Positions 36,177 through 45,138 of a stretch of 64,000 nucleotides of DNA are shown here, in pieces; within the stretch, counting starts at the first letter, position 1, and every line of letters begins with the position of its first letter. The notes beneath the pieces are model-generated. The model was given only the letters and a program-made list of their open reading frames with translations, was not told where the DNA came from and searched no databases. The DNA lies in NCBI RefSeq assembly GCF_029840635.1, contig NZ_JAOCCU010000004.1, forward strand, positions 62,001-126,000, in the 5' to 3' direction. Origin of the DNA: Mitsuaria sp. GD03876. Lineage in GTDB: Bacteria > Pseudomonadota > Gammaproteobacteria > Burkholderiales > Burkholderiaceae_C. The translations under genes and the position numbers were made by a program.

Positions 36177-36979
36177 GGCTTCGCTCCTTCAACAAACTGT
36201 GCGGCCACGGTTGCCCGACTCATGCGAACTGCGCTTGGCCCGTCGAGCTCGCCAGGCACCACGACCTCCAGCTCGCCGTCCCCGATGATGGCCGTGATGC
36301 CACGCAACCCTACCCCTACGGACTTGAAGCCTTGAGATCGCCATGCCTGCGACTGGTCCTCGAAGCGCCACCGCGCATCGTGAAGGTGTCCGTGCGCAAG
36401 CAGACTCACCCCTAGGGCGCGCGCCAGGTCGTCCAGGACAGGGAACCCGTACGGGTGATATCCGCTCGCCTCATGGGTCACGAGAATGTCTGCCCGATGC
36501 CGCTTGAGCCGCTCGAAGTCTTCGGGGTAGATGGTGCCCCAGTGCTTGAAGTGAGGACCGTCACCGTAGCGATGCTGACGAGGCGTTGAACGCGCATGTT
36601 GGCGCATGCTGCTGAAGCTTGGCGGTGCGCCAGCGGAACCGCCGGCCCCCTTGGGCATCCAAACACTGCCGCGGAATACGTTCCCGAGGCCGGCGATCCT
36701 TCGCCCATCCTCGAGCTTCACAACCCGGCCATGCAGGTTCCTATCCGCCAGCCCGCTCTGCCAAGTGCGCTCGATGTCGACGATCCGATCCGCGTCGTGG
36801 TTCCCCGGGATCCACCACACGCGGTCGGCCACCGGAGCCAGGACCGTCTCCAGGGGAGCGTCAGGTTCCATATCGCCGAGAAGAATGACGGCAGCGGGAT
36901 CGAACATCGTCGTCGCCTCAAGGATGTGGGCGAACTGCCCGTGAGGATCGCCGCACAGCAAGATTGGTCTATGGGTCAT
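36173..36979 (-). CDS. Calcineurin-like metallophosphoesterase
   Basis: The 268-residue enzyme has all blocks of the dinuclear metallophosphoesterase fold: GDPHG (D11, H13), GDME (D36), GNHD (N60, H61), LVTHEASG and AHGHLHD. No signal peptide. Substrate could be a phosphodiester, nucleotide or protein phosphate. It is the second gene of a five-gene minus-strand array of island genes, 25 bp after a 92-residue protein and overlapping the next. Confidence 0.8.
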   Translation of the reverse strand: MTHRPILLCGDPHGQFAHILEATTMFDPAAVILLGDMEPDAPLETVLAPVADRVWWIPGNHDADRIVDIERTWQSGLADRNLHGRVVKLEDGRRIAGLGNVFRGSVWMPKGAGGSAGAPPSFSSMRQHARSTPRQHRYGDGPHFKHWGTIYPEDFERLKRHRADILVTHEASGYHPYGFPVLDDLARALGVSLLAHGHLHDARWRFEDQSQAWRSQGFKSVGVGLRGITAIIGDGELEVVVPGELDGPSAVRMSRATVAAQFVEGAKP

Positions 36980-37004
36980 GAGTCATTGGCGCGCTTCGTC
37001 CAAA

Positions 37005-37283
37005 TCATTCGCTGGCGGTGCGGTGCTGCTGGCTTGTGCCCCGGCCGTTCAGTGCTCTGGGGCCGTAAGCCGCGATGGAGCGGAACCCTCGCCGAATGCG
37101 GGTTGAAAGCAGCCGCCCGTTCACCGTCCTTGTCGGCTGGATACCGAACACCGCTCCCAGATGAGTGACGTGGAGGTAAATCCGTTGGCCGAGGTGGAAG
37201 CCGGGCACGGCAGGCGGTAGGTCAATCCTTCCTGCCTTCCTCACTTGGCTTGTCCAGGCGGTGCTTCTCGTTCGACTGTTCAT
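37005..37283 (-). CDS. Hypothetical protein heading the metallophosphoesterase array
   Basis: The 92-residue protein starts at ATG 37283 with GGAG eight bases upstream. RKAGRIDLPPAVPGFHLGQR, YLHVTHLGAVFGIQPTR and NGRLLSTRIRRG look like a small beta-rich, basic protein, distantly like AbrB-type dimers, but I do not recognise the family. It is 25 bp before the metallophosphoesterase. Confidence 0.45.
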   Translation of the reverse strand: MNSRTRSTAWTSQVRKAGRIDLPPAVPGFHLGQRIYLHVTHLGAVFGIQPTRTVNGRLLSTRIRRGFRSIAAYGPRALNGRGTSQQHRTASE

Positions 37284-37471
37284 ATCCGTTCTCCCGTTTG
37301 CGCTGGGCGTGTGGAACAGGCTCGCTGATTGGCAATCTGATTTCCCCGCAGTCCTCAAAAGTCCATATGCACACACCTAGCTCACGACAACAATTGTGAC
37401 TTAAACGCTGGTGATCCTTAAGCAGCATACGTGAAGACCCACGGGTAGCTTCCATCCGTACTCAGCCCAAG

Positions 37472-37697
37472 GAGATTGCCGTCAGCGCGCGTGAGCAGCT
37501 GGCGATCAGTCTCATTCGGCCACGTGCTCAGAAGGGGTGGTCACAGGAGGCGCTTGCGCTGGACTTTCGTAGCTCGTGTTGAGCGCCTGCACGGAAATGT
37601 GTCGATCGACAACATCGAGCGTTTGGCGCAGGTGCTCGGCGTCCCGATGCGAGACTTCTTCGCTCCGATATTTAGGGAGAGAAGAACCGCAGCTTGA
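37472..37697 (+). pseudogene. Broken XRE-type regulator
   Basis: One frame gives AREQLAISLIRPRAQKGWSQ up to EALALD, the first helix-turn-helix half of an XRE repressor. After about 37563 the next frame gives TFVARVERLHGNVSIDNIER and LAQVLGVPMRDFFAP, the second half. About 13-14 bases encoding the middle are missing at the junction. The two parts together would be a normal 70-80-residue XRE protein, so a deletion has destroyed it. No clear start codon. Confidence 0.6.
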
Positions 37698-37747
37698 CGA
37701 TGGGACCGAGCGCTGAACGACGGCTGCCGGCCAGCCGCCCTCCGGTG

Positions 37748-39691
37748 CTAGCCGCTCGATTTTGAACGCTTCACGCGCTGCTTTGACGTGAGCTTCCCCA
37801 ACTCAACGCCGCCCTTGCTCAGAGCGTTGCGCGCCGCTGCTTGACCGGACACGCGGTCGTCCTTCGCCTTGCTATGACGGAAGTCGTCCTTCGGATCCCC
37901 AGGGCAGTAGGGAAGCACTCGGCTCATCACGCCTCTATGTTTTCGAATGGCCTCAAGGACACGAGGAAGCCAACCGTCAACAGCTGTGGGGCGCTTCAGG
38001 ACCAGCACCAACCCGCTGTACTCATCGTTTTTCAACTCCTCCAGCCCACCATCCGGAGTTACCTTGCTCCGCCGTTCGACATCAAGAATGAAGATCGTCC
38101 GGTCGGGCGTTGTCACACGCGCGACCAGAACTCCACGAGGAGCCCTGCGATCAACGTCGACGTAACCCCAGCTATCGCCCGCCGGCGAGCCCTCATGGTC
38201 GCTCAAGCCAGGTATACGAAGAGGCTGAAGTCGCGGAGGCCTGCTGTCCCAACGTGGATTCACCTGCACGAAGTCGTCCTCGCGCGTGAACCAGCTCAAG
38301 GTCATCACCTGCTGTGGATGCTCCGTGGCCAAGAACCTCAGCCCCTCCCAGAGGTCACGCAGGGTCCCGTACGACTTCAGCTCAATGGCAGAGTGGTGCG
38401 ACGCATAGCTCACACCGCCAGCTTGAGATCCCCCCCGTTCTGCGGCTGACGCTTGATCTGCAGGTTCCTCTTGGGGGATGAGCGTCCCGCGGGGCTTGCG
38501 CTCGCCCCCCTCCTGACTTCGGCTCACTATTTCGCGAGCCACACCCAGGATCTGCATCTTTGGGTCCCGCATCAGCACCGAGCCGGATGAAGTTGTGGGC
38601 GCTTCCAGATCGACAAGGGACGCCTCCGCCTTGTCGTCGGCGTCAAATTGGCGTCGGTAATAGCCGCCGGGCCCCATCTCTCCGTTTTCGCGGCGTTCGT
38701 CGACACCGTCGTCTTCCTCGGTCAACGCTTGGTCGCGAACGACCTCGATCGGCGGGCCCGACGGCTGCGACATCCCGGTGATTCGAAGGCCAAGGAACGT
38801 CCGTTCATCGACCTGCAATCCCTCGACCTCGAGTTGTGCCGTCCCGTGCCACCAGGGATGAATCTTCGGGAATGCAACTTCACGGAACCAGTCTTCGCTC
38901 TCATGTTCGGACCACCGACGGTCCGCGCTACCGGTTGTCGCAGTGGCAGGATTTCGTGGGCGGACAACGGCTTGCAACTGCGGAAAAAGTTCGTTGACGC
39001 GCTGGCGTGTTTGCTCTTCGAAGAGCAGATGCCCCAGGAGCAGGGCGTCATCCTGATACATGCCCGGATGGAGCCGCAGTTGCCACCTCGAAGACGACGA
39101 CCCAAGGATCGCCGAGCACATCATGGGAAGGCAGTTTTTGAGTGGATGTTGCGTCAACAGCCTCGTGAGTCGACCCGATCTGCCGTAGCAGCGAGCAAGG
39201 AACACGGCGGCGGGAATCAAGAGCGTTCGCCCATTCGCCGTTGTGAGCCGGACCATCTTGCTACGGTCTTTGTCGTGATTTCGCAGAAGGTATTTCTCGG
39301 GCGGGAAAGGGAAACTTCCACCCGACTCAGCCATGGAAACGAAGTCGTACTTCCCGTCCGAGAAGTCCACCGTGAACAACCTGCGCTGGTAACGGATTTG
39401 ACTCGTCGAACGCTTGTTGGACCAGATCGAGCCGATCGACAGTAGGGGCAGCGACGTGATCGCCATGGTCCTGGAGAAAAACTCGCCGAACGTGTTGTCC
39501 GGTCTGAGGCCGCGAAAGAGCACCTCGATATGCGGCAGCGCCACGTCCTTCCGGGGGTTCTGCATGGTGCCCAGGGGCCACCAAACGACGCAGGCTTCGT
39601 CTTGCTTGTTCCCCTCGCTCAGCTTGCGGCGCCCCAGGGCCGCCAATTCGGGACTGCGTATTACCTCTTCTCGGTCGATCAGATCAGGCAC
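37748..39691 (-). CDS. Large protein of unknown function next to the transposition genes
   Basis: The 647-residue soluble protein has a Trp/Arg-rich N-terminal half (EVLFRGLRPDNTFGEFFSRT), a middle section (about 195-300) with QLRLHPGMYQDDALLLGHLL, an acidic linker of low complexity (about 330-430) and a C-terminal part with TPDRTIFILDVERRSK and DEYSGLVLVLKRP ending in a basic tail. ILDVERR could be a nuclease-type strand, but this is weak. It is on the same strand as the tns genes, about 155 bp after the zinc-ribbon gene, and may be a fixed partner of the transposon rather than cargo. No homologue is recognised. Confidence 0.55.
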   Translation of the reverse strand: MPDLIDREEVIRSPELAALGRRKLSEGNKQDEACVVWWPLGTMQNPRKDVALPHIEVLFRGLRPDNTFGEFFSRTMAITSLPLLSIGSIWSNKRSTSQIRYQRRLFTVDFSDGKYDFVSMAESGGSFPFPPEKYLLRNHDKDRSKMVRLTTANGRTLLIPAAVFLARCYGRSGRLTRLLTQHPLKNCLPMMCSAILGSSSSRWQLRLHPGMYQDDALLLGHLLFEEQTRQRVNELFPQLQAVVRPRNPATATTGSADRRWSEHESEDWFREVAFPKIHPWWHGTAQLEVEGLQVDERTFLGLRITGMSQPSGPPIEVVRDQALTEEDDGVDERRENGEMGPGGYYRRQFDADDKAEASLVDLEAPTTSSGSVLMRDPKMQILGVAREIVSRSQEGGERKPRGTLIPQEEPADQASAAERGGSQAGGVSYASHHSAIELKSYGTLRDLWEGLRFLATEHPQQVMTLSWFTREDDFVQVNPRWDSRPPRLQPLRIPGLSDHEGSPAGDSWGYVDVDRRAPRGVLVARVTTPDRTIFILDVERRSKVTPDGGLEELKNDEYSGLVLVLKRPTAVDGWLPRVLEAIRKHRGVMSRVLPYCPGDPKDDFRHSKAKDDRVSGQAAARNALSKGGVELGKLTSKQRVKRSKSSG

Positions 39692-39847
39692 GGTTGCGGG
39701 TTTTGAGAAAGCTCTGGGGCAAAGTATTGCCTCACCGTCGCCTCGTCCAAGAGCAGTGCAGCGTGCCCCTCACCCAAACGCCAAGTTCGTCACGAGTGCG
39801 CACGGTAGGTGCGGCCTGGCGACTCAAGCGTGCGCCTCAGCTGGTGG

Positions 39848-41287
39848 TCACCTTGAACCGCGATACATAGGAGACGGATCAGGGATCCAGTACCGTTCCG
39901 CGCCATGCTCAAGCTCCACGCCACCGTATGCGTTAAAGAGCTTTCCCTCCGTCAGCAAGTGCTGAGCTTGCTTAAGGGAGATCCAATGGAAGTACATGAG
40001 CGCCACCGGCCGCCAGCGCTGATCGAAATCGGCAGAGCGGTCCTCTTCGAACAGCATCTGCCGGATCTGCACCTCAAGTTGTCGACGGCGCCTGTGGAAG
40101 ATCGTGCGAGCGCTGGATTTCGGCACCGCAAGGTTGACACCGAGCGTCTCTCGAAGGAATGTCGCGAAGGCGAAGAGCGCGGCGCGTTGACCAGGCGCCT
40201 TCATGAGGTAGTGTGTGACGTCATCCTGCGCCGGGAGCTGGTCCCCTGCCAAAGATGCCAGATCGAGGGCGGGTCTAAACGACAGCCGCGCGGTCCGCAC
40301 CGAGATATCTCCCTGTGCAACTCGCTTGCTCAAGAACTGATGAAACGCCATCAACGCTTGGCGAGGCAACGGCTGCTCTGGTAGCTCAGAGAGTTGCTCT
40401 TCGAAGCGCCTGGCTTCGGACGCTTGTATCTTCTTCTTGGCACCGATCTCGACTCCGAGCACTTCCGACAACCACCTGGCCGCTAGCAGGTGCGTGCGCA
40501 AACCTTGCGTTCCAAAATGGCCCAGCAGATCATCGGAGCGCCAGCCACCATCGTTGCGCTCCGGGAGAGCAGCCAGCTTGACGAAGAAGGCTACATGGCG
40601 CGGCAGTGACAGCGCCGTGCGTTTGGGGTCCGTTGTTGTGGCCGCCCAAGCCGCAAATTCCTTGAAGCGCTTTTGGATGCTGGCACGCGAGACCATATGC
40701 GAAAGCTGGTCCGCATCGATCGAGCATTTCTGCGTCCAGTAGCAGCACTCACACCGGCCATTCGCCCCTGCGGCGACCGCGCTCCCGCAGGCTCCGCAAG
40801 GTGCCGAGGGGTTCTCCGCGCACTTCTTGCAGATCCATCTTCCATCCGCGGTGGCAGTGCATGACCGCGATCGCCGGCAGCTGCTGCAGGTGTGGTGGTC
40901 GTTGTTGCATCCCGGACAAAGTCGCGGAGCTTCAGGATTGCCGTGGCGGCGAGACAACCGCGCTGATGGACGGTTGCAGCGTTCACACGGCTCCTCGTCA
41001 ACGAAATAGGTCCGACAACTCGAGCACGCAGGGCCGTTCGCCGTGAGCTTTCCTAGCGGCTGCCCGAAACGACGGCACCGCACACACGGCTGCTTCTTGA
41101 TGCACGCCGTGCACACAGCGTCGGGTTCGCGCACAAAGAGCCGACTGAACATGCCGCAGCCACCACACAACCGTCGCTTGAACAGCCGCGAGTAGCAGGT
41201 GTTGCAGTATGGAATCTCACGGTAGACCTTGTGAGCGCGATCAATCGCGTGATCGCAGCCTCCGCAGATGATGCTCTTTTCGGTCAT
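39848..41287 (-). CDS. Zinc-ribbon/core-binding protein of the transposition module (TniE/TnsF-like position)
   Basis: The 479-residue protein starts MTEKSIICGGCDHAIDRAHK at 41287, overlapping the tniQ stop by four bases. The first 200 residues hold many CxxC pairs (CNTCY, CGGCG, CTAC, CVRC, CSSC, CERC, CPGC, CSSCRRS, CKKC, CGAC, CECC), a string of zinc ribbons. Farther on ALMAFHQFLSKRVAQGDISV and VTHYLMKAPGQRAALFAFAT resemble the SAM-like core-binding domain of tyrosine recombinases, but no catalytic domain is seen. The place after tniQ corresponds to tniE of AbaR-type islands. It is probably a target-selection or end-binding component. Confidence 0.65.
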   Translation of the reverse strand: MTEKSIICGGCDHAIDRAHKVYREIPYCNTCYSRLFKRRLCGGCGMFSRLFVREPDAVCTACIKKQPCVRCRRFGQPLGKLTANGPACSSCRTYFVDEEPCERCNRPSARLSRRHGNPEAPRLCPGCNNDHHTCSSCRRSRSCTATADGRWICKKCAENPSAPCGACGSAVAAGANGRCECCYWTQKCSIDADQLSHMVSRASIQKRFKEFAAWAATTTDPKRTALSLPRHVAFFVKLAALPERNDGGWRSDDLLGHFGTQGLRTHLLAARWLSEVLGVEIGAKKKIQASEARRFEEQLSELPEQPLPRQALMAFHQFLSKRVAQGDISVRTARLSFRPALDLASLAGDQLPAQDDVTHYLMKAPGQRAALFAFATFLRETLGVNLAVPKSSARTIFHRRRRQLEVQIRQMLFEEDRSADFDQRWRPVALMYFHWISLKQAQHLLTEGKLFNAYGGVELEHGAERYWIPDPSPMYRGSR

Positions 41288-42258
41288 AGGTAGGCTCGAT
41301 GCATGCGGCGCAGAAGGCGCGCCCATTCCTGGCGGACCAACCCCGCCGGCCGCGCACCCGAGTTCGGCCTGAACGTCGGGCTCCTACGTTTCTCACCTGG
41401 TCGAGGATGCTGTGGACCCGCCAGTAAGCAGGACACATCTTGCGGCGTAATCTGCGCCAGCTGACCTGCCACCCGGCCAAGACGCAGATGGCGCTCACGC
41501 ACGGATAGCAGTTCGAAGCGAAGTCCCGGCCCAATCGGTACCGGAGGGTTGCCGTTCACCATCAGTTCCTTAGGCTGCTTGAGCCGAACGCAGTGCTGCA
41601 GAACCGCGAACCATGCAGGCGTCGCGACTTCGAGCGATCCGAGGACACCTGTGCCGCACTTCAGCACGGTGTCCGCCCGTGCCTGCATCTCAGCGGCCCA
41701 CGGGTCCAAGCGACTCGCGATGGCACTGCGGTGATCGAACTGACAGTTCCAGCAGCTCGTGAGGCTCACGGGACGAGGAGTGTCGCGAAATGGTTGATGC
41801 ACGGCCAGGCACTTGCAGCAGTGCTCAAGGAGTTCGCAACCGTGGTTCAAACAGCCCACATTCCATGCCGCACGCCATGCTCTACGGAGATAGGGGCGGA
41901 CATCCGACGCGAGGCATTCGGGGCAAAACGGCTGGCCGCCCGCGTTCCTGCGATTGCGCATTCCCCTTGCCGCCAGCCAAGGCCAGACGGGCTCCGCGTG
42001 GCCAAGCGAAGCGCCCAAGGGCCGCAGCAGTTCGCGCATCTCGCAAGCGCGAATTTGCTCCGCGTCGACACCGCATGCTCGATGCAACGCGTTTAAGCGG
42101 GCATCGCTGAGTCCGCGATCCAGATCCACCGTCCATGCCCGCCAGCCTGGCCAGATCACGCCGGTCAAGGTGAGTGGTTCGCAGTGCGCTGCGACTGCGG
42201 AGCGCAGAAGCCAGCTTGAAAGCGTCTCGTCTACCTGGATTGGAACAAGGCGGATCAC
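41284..42258 (-). CDS. tniQ: TniQ/TnsD-family target-selection protein
   Basis: The 324-residue protein starts at GTG 42258 (VIRLVPIQVDETLSSWLLRS), with AAGG upstream; upstream parts of the frame run into tniB and are not coding. The N-terminal TniQ domain is followed by zinc-binding FCPECLASDV and ECLHxx-like NVGCLNHGCELLEHCCKC. In this family TnsD-like members bind the attachment DNA; here the target is comM, so this protein is the likely comM reader. It lies ten bases after tniB. Confidence 0.82.
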   Translation of the reverse strand: MIRLVPIQVDETLSSWLLRSAVAAHCEPLTLTGVIWPGWRAWTVDLDRGLSDARLNALHRACGVDAEQIRACEMRELLRPLGASLGHAEPVWPWLAARGMRNRRNAGGQPFCPECLASDVRPYLRRAWRAAWNVGCLNHGCELLEHCCKCLAVHQPFRDTPRPVSLTSCWNCQFDHRSAIASRLDPWAAEMQARADTVLKCGTGVLGSLEVATPAWFAVLQHCVRLKQPKELMVNGNPPVPIGPGLRFELLSVRERHLRLGRVAGQLAQITPQDVSCLLAGPQHPRPGEKRRSPTFRPNSGARPAGLVRQEWARLLRRMHRAYL

Positions 42259-42268
42259 GCAATCGCCT

Positions 42269-43180
42269 TCAGGCAGCCTTGCCTCGCAGCTTCGCGGTGC
42301 GGTACACGCCTCTCGCGCGGATGGCATCCTCAGTGATCTGCTCGATGCCTGTCTTGATCGCATTCTTGGCGAGTTCCTGAAGAAGGAACTGCAGATCACC
42401 AAGAACTCCGCCAGAGTTCGTGTGGAGGAGGCTTGCCAGCCTGACCGTCGACAGTTGCGACGCCTTGCGCAGCGGCAACACACTTTCAAACCCAGCGAGC
42501 AGCGTTTGAAACTTTTCGTCGGCGTCCCAGAGCGGCACCGGCAAAATCTCAAATCGGCTGGTGTGCTGCGGGTCCGTGTACAGAACTTGGACCGCATTCG
42601 CAGTTCCGATCCCGACGATGGGGACCCGGCAGACGTTGCACAGGTATTTGATCGCGTTCATCACGTCACCTTGCTTCTTCCTCGTCCCGCCTAGCAAGCT
42701 GTGGAACTCGTCGATGAAGATCATCCTGACCTTGCAGTCACGCAACTGCTGGACCACCTGATTGCGCAGAGTAATCGCTGGAGACGAGGCTCGATATGCC
42801 GTCCAGAACTGGTCAAGGATGGTCGCATACAACCCCTTCTCATCTGGAGTGGGAGGCGCCTGCGCGAGGATCACCGGCTTGACTGCCTCCCGCTCCTCAT
42901 CAATGAACGGCTCTCCGCATTGCTGGACGAAGCGGTGCACCAGCGTGGTCTTCCCGTTGTTGGGCTCGCCAATGAGCAGATAGTTTTTTGGCCGTATGCG
43001 CGACGGTGCATTGAGAACACCCGTGAAGACGTCCAACACCTCCTTCGCTCGTCCGTAGCCTACCCAGCGGTCCTCTTCGATGAATGCGAGACGTTGGGCA
43101 TCCGTCAGCTGCATCACATGGCGAAACTTCTCGTTGACGTGGTCGTACGGGCCAGAAGAAGCTGGACTATTCATGGTCAA
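42269..43180 (-). CDS. tniB: TniB/TnsC-family AAA+ transposition regulator
   Basis: The 303-residue ATPase has Walker A GEPNNGKT at 71-78 and Walker B MIFIDEFHS around 153-161. It links target binding by TniQ with the TniA transposase and prevents re-insertion nearby. The start ATG at 43180 overlaps the tniA stop by four bases; a second ATG two codons later is possible. Confidence 0.92.
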   Translation of the reverse strand: MTMNSPASSGPYDHVNEKFRHVMQLTDAQRLAFIEEDRWVGYGRAKEVLDVFTGVLNAPSRIRPKNYLLIGEPNNGKTTLVHRFVQQCGEPFIDEEREAVKPVILAQAPPTPDEKGLYATILDQFWTAYRASSPAITLRNQVVQQLRDCKVRMIFIDEFHSLLGGTRKKQGDVMNAIKYLCNVCRVPIVGIGTANAVQVLYTDPQHTSRFEILPVPLWDADEKFQTLLAGFESVLPLRKASQLSTVRLASLLHTNSGGVLGDLQFLLQELAKNAIKTGIEQITEDAIRARGVYRTAKLRGKAA

Positions 43181-45138
43181 CCGATGTCCAGGGTTGGAGC
43201 GATAGGCGCGTCAGTCATCCCGGAAAAACCCACCTCGCCGCTCTGCCGAGCGGTCGGTGGTGACGAGGACACGAAGCCTTTCGCGGCGGCGGGCGACGCG
43301 GACGGTGGGTGTGACCCTGCCGACTTTGCAACCTTGCGGTGTTCTGAGTTGCGTTGCTGTTCTCGACGCGCCCGCTTGGTTTTTGCTGCCGACTCAGCAA
43401 TGTCTTCCCGTCGAGACTTGATGGACTCAAAGACCGCATCGGCGTCACCCGGATCGAACCCCTGGTCCTTCAGCTCTTTCTGAGCCCGCCGGTGTTCCCA
43501 GATGCTGATGCTGTCTTCTGTATAGACCCAGGGGACGCGGAAGTACTGCTTGACGTCCGGGTCGAAGAACCAGAGCGCCGAAAGGTCCCGCGGGTCTCGG
43601 CGGAACCGCAGCTTCGGGCTCGCCTTGGTTTCCGAATCCTCCTGACCAATCCAGGGTCGAAGGCAATGATCAAAGTAGCGGAGGTTATCAAGCGTCACAC
43701 CATCCTTTTGAATGGTGCGCTCAAACGACGGCATGAAGTGCAGCATCAACGCGTGCTTGTCCTGGGTCCTGCTCGGCAGACCTGTCCCACGCGCGGTGGG
43801 TCCGCCAAGGAGACCTTGCTCCCACTTGCGCAGGGGAGTCATGCCGATCGCGGAATGAGGACGACGGTGGTACTCGTTGCAGATCACCTTCACCAACTGC
43901 CGCTCGAACTCGGACAAGTTCATGATCGCCCGACCTTCTGAGTCGTACTCGCCGCGCTGTCCAACGTTGGAGAACGTGGTACCCGGTATGTCGTGAATCT
44001 CTCGCATCAGCGTCCCTTGGAGCCTCTCGATGCGGCCGCCGAATCTCGGCGTGCAAGCGGGCCGCCAATGCAGGTCAATTCCCAGCTCCGTGCAGGCCCG
44101 GATGAAGTCACTCGATCGGAACTCTGGGCCGTTGTCCGAGACAATCAGCTTAGGGCGCCCCCAGGCCGGCCAAACAGCATCGATGCCGAGCTTCAGCAGC
44201 CCTTCCTCCTTCGGCAGGATTGCATGCGCCATGCACATGGCGCTCGACGTCCTGGAGGGAGCGTCGAAGGAGAGATAAAAGCCCAGCACCATCCGGCTGA
44301 ACCCGTCCATGGCCAAGGTGATCCAAGGCCGGCCGATGGGCTTGCGGTACACGTCATCCACCAAGATGACGTCCACACGCGTATGGTCGATCTCAACGCG
44401 CGAAAGCGGGAAGTCCGCGTCGGGTGCGGTGCCAGGAGTTGCCTGAAAGCGCTGCTTCGCAGCCTCCTTCTTCCCGCGCTTCTTCATCCGCTCTTCAAGA
44501 GGGATGGCGTCGATGCGCGCTTTCAGCGCGGTTGGGCTCGGTGCCTCAACTTTGTACTCACGACATTTGATTGCAAGTAGGCGGTGCGTCTTCGTGAGGG
44601 ATGGTGCCTCCGCGGTCATGTAGTACTCATCGATCACAGCTCGCAGAGCCCGCTCGGCGTGCGCATCCAGGCGCCAGTTCCCTTTCTTCCAACCTCGTTT
44701 TCCCTCGAGCAGCGAGGAGACAGCATCGAAGTTTCGGTACTTGCTCAACCAGCGATACAGCGTCGACGTGTCCTTGCCGACGCGGGCGGCGTGCTCGGAC
44801 ACCACGCTGCGGGTGAGATGACCCGCCTCAATGAGCGGGCGGATGATTTCAAATCGGGCGCGGGCCACCTGCCAGTCCTCATCGTTCACCGCCGCAATGT
44901 CTTCCATCGACATGGGAGGGATCTCATTGCCCAGAGGTTCGAGCTCGAAGAGGCGCAGAACGTCAGGGCGCCCGGTGTCGACGTTGCGCGCAAACACTGA
45001 CTCAAGCCCCAGAACCTCGACGACACGGAAGATCCCGCTCGCGTGCTTGACCAAGGCTCCCGGACCGGTGGAAAACGTTGCCAGATTCTTCGTCACGGCG
45101 CTGGTCGAGCCCGCTTCGCTCTCGATGGCTTCACTCAT
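43177..45138 (-). CDS. tniA: TniA/TnsB-family DDE transposase
   Basis: The 653-residue transposase has N-terminal helix-turn-helix regions, an integrase core with D251 (VEIDHTRVD), D335 (IVSDNGPEF) and E371 (GRIERLQG), giving the DD35E spacing, and a Mu-type C-terminal beta barrel followed by a disordered basic tail that would contact TniB. It cuts the 3' ends and joins them to target DNA. Overlaps tnsA by eight bases. Confidence 0.94.
   Translation of the reverse strand: MSEAIESEAGSTSAVTKNLATFSTGPGALVKHASGIFRVVEVLGLESVFARNVDTGRPDVLRLFELEPLGNEIPPMSMEDIAAVNDEDWQVARARFEIIRPLIEAGHLTRSVVSEHAARVGKDTSTLYRWLSKYRNFDAVSSLLEGKRGWKKGNWRLDAHAERALRAVIDEYYMTAEAPSLTKTHRLLAIKCREYKVEAPSPTALKARIDAIPLEERMKKRGKKEAAKQRFQATPGTAPDADFPLSRVEIDHTRVDVILVDDVYRKPIGRPWITLAMDGFSRMVLGFYLSFDAPSRTSSAMCMAHAILPKEEGLLKLGIDAVWPAWGRPKLIVSDNGPEFRSSDFIRACTELGIDLHWRPACTPRFGGRIERLQGTLMREIHDIPGTTFSNVGQRGEYDSEGRAIMNLSEFERQLVKVICNEYHRRPHSAIGMTPLRKWEQGLLGGPTARGTGLPSRTQDKHALMLHFMPSFERTIQKDGVTLDNLRYFDHCLRPWIGQEDSETKASPKLRFRRDPRDLSALWFFDPDVKQYFRVPWVYTEDSISIWEHRRAQKELKDQGFDPGDADAVFESIKSRREDIAESAAKTKRARREQQRNSEHRKVAKSAGSHPPSASPAAAKGFVSSSPPTARQSGEVGFSGMTDAPIAPTLDIG

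Noticed and set aside
37748-39691. TnsE as identity of the 647-residue protein
   Set aside because: Only position supports it; no shared sequence with TnsE could be recognised.
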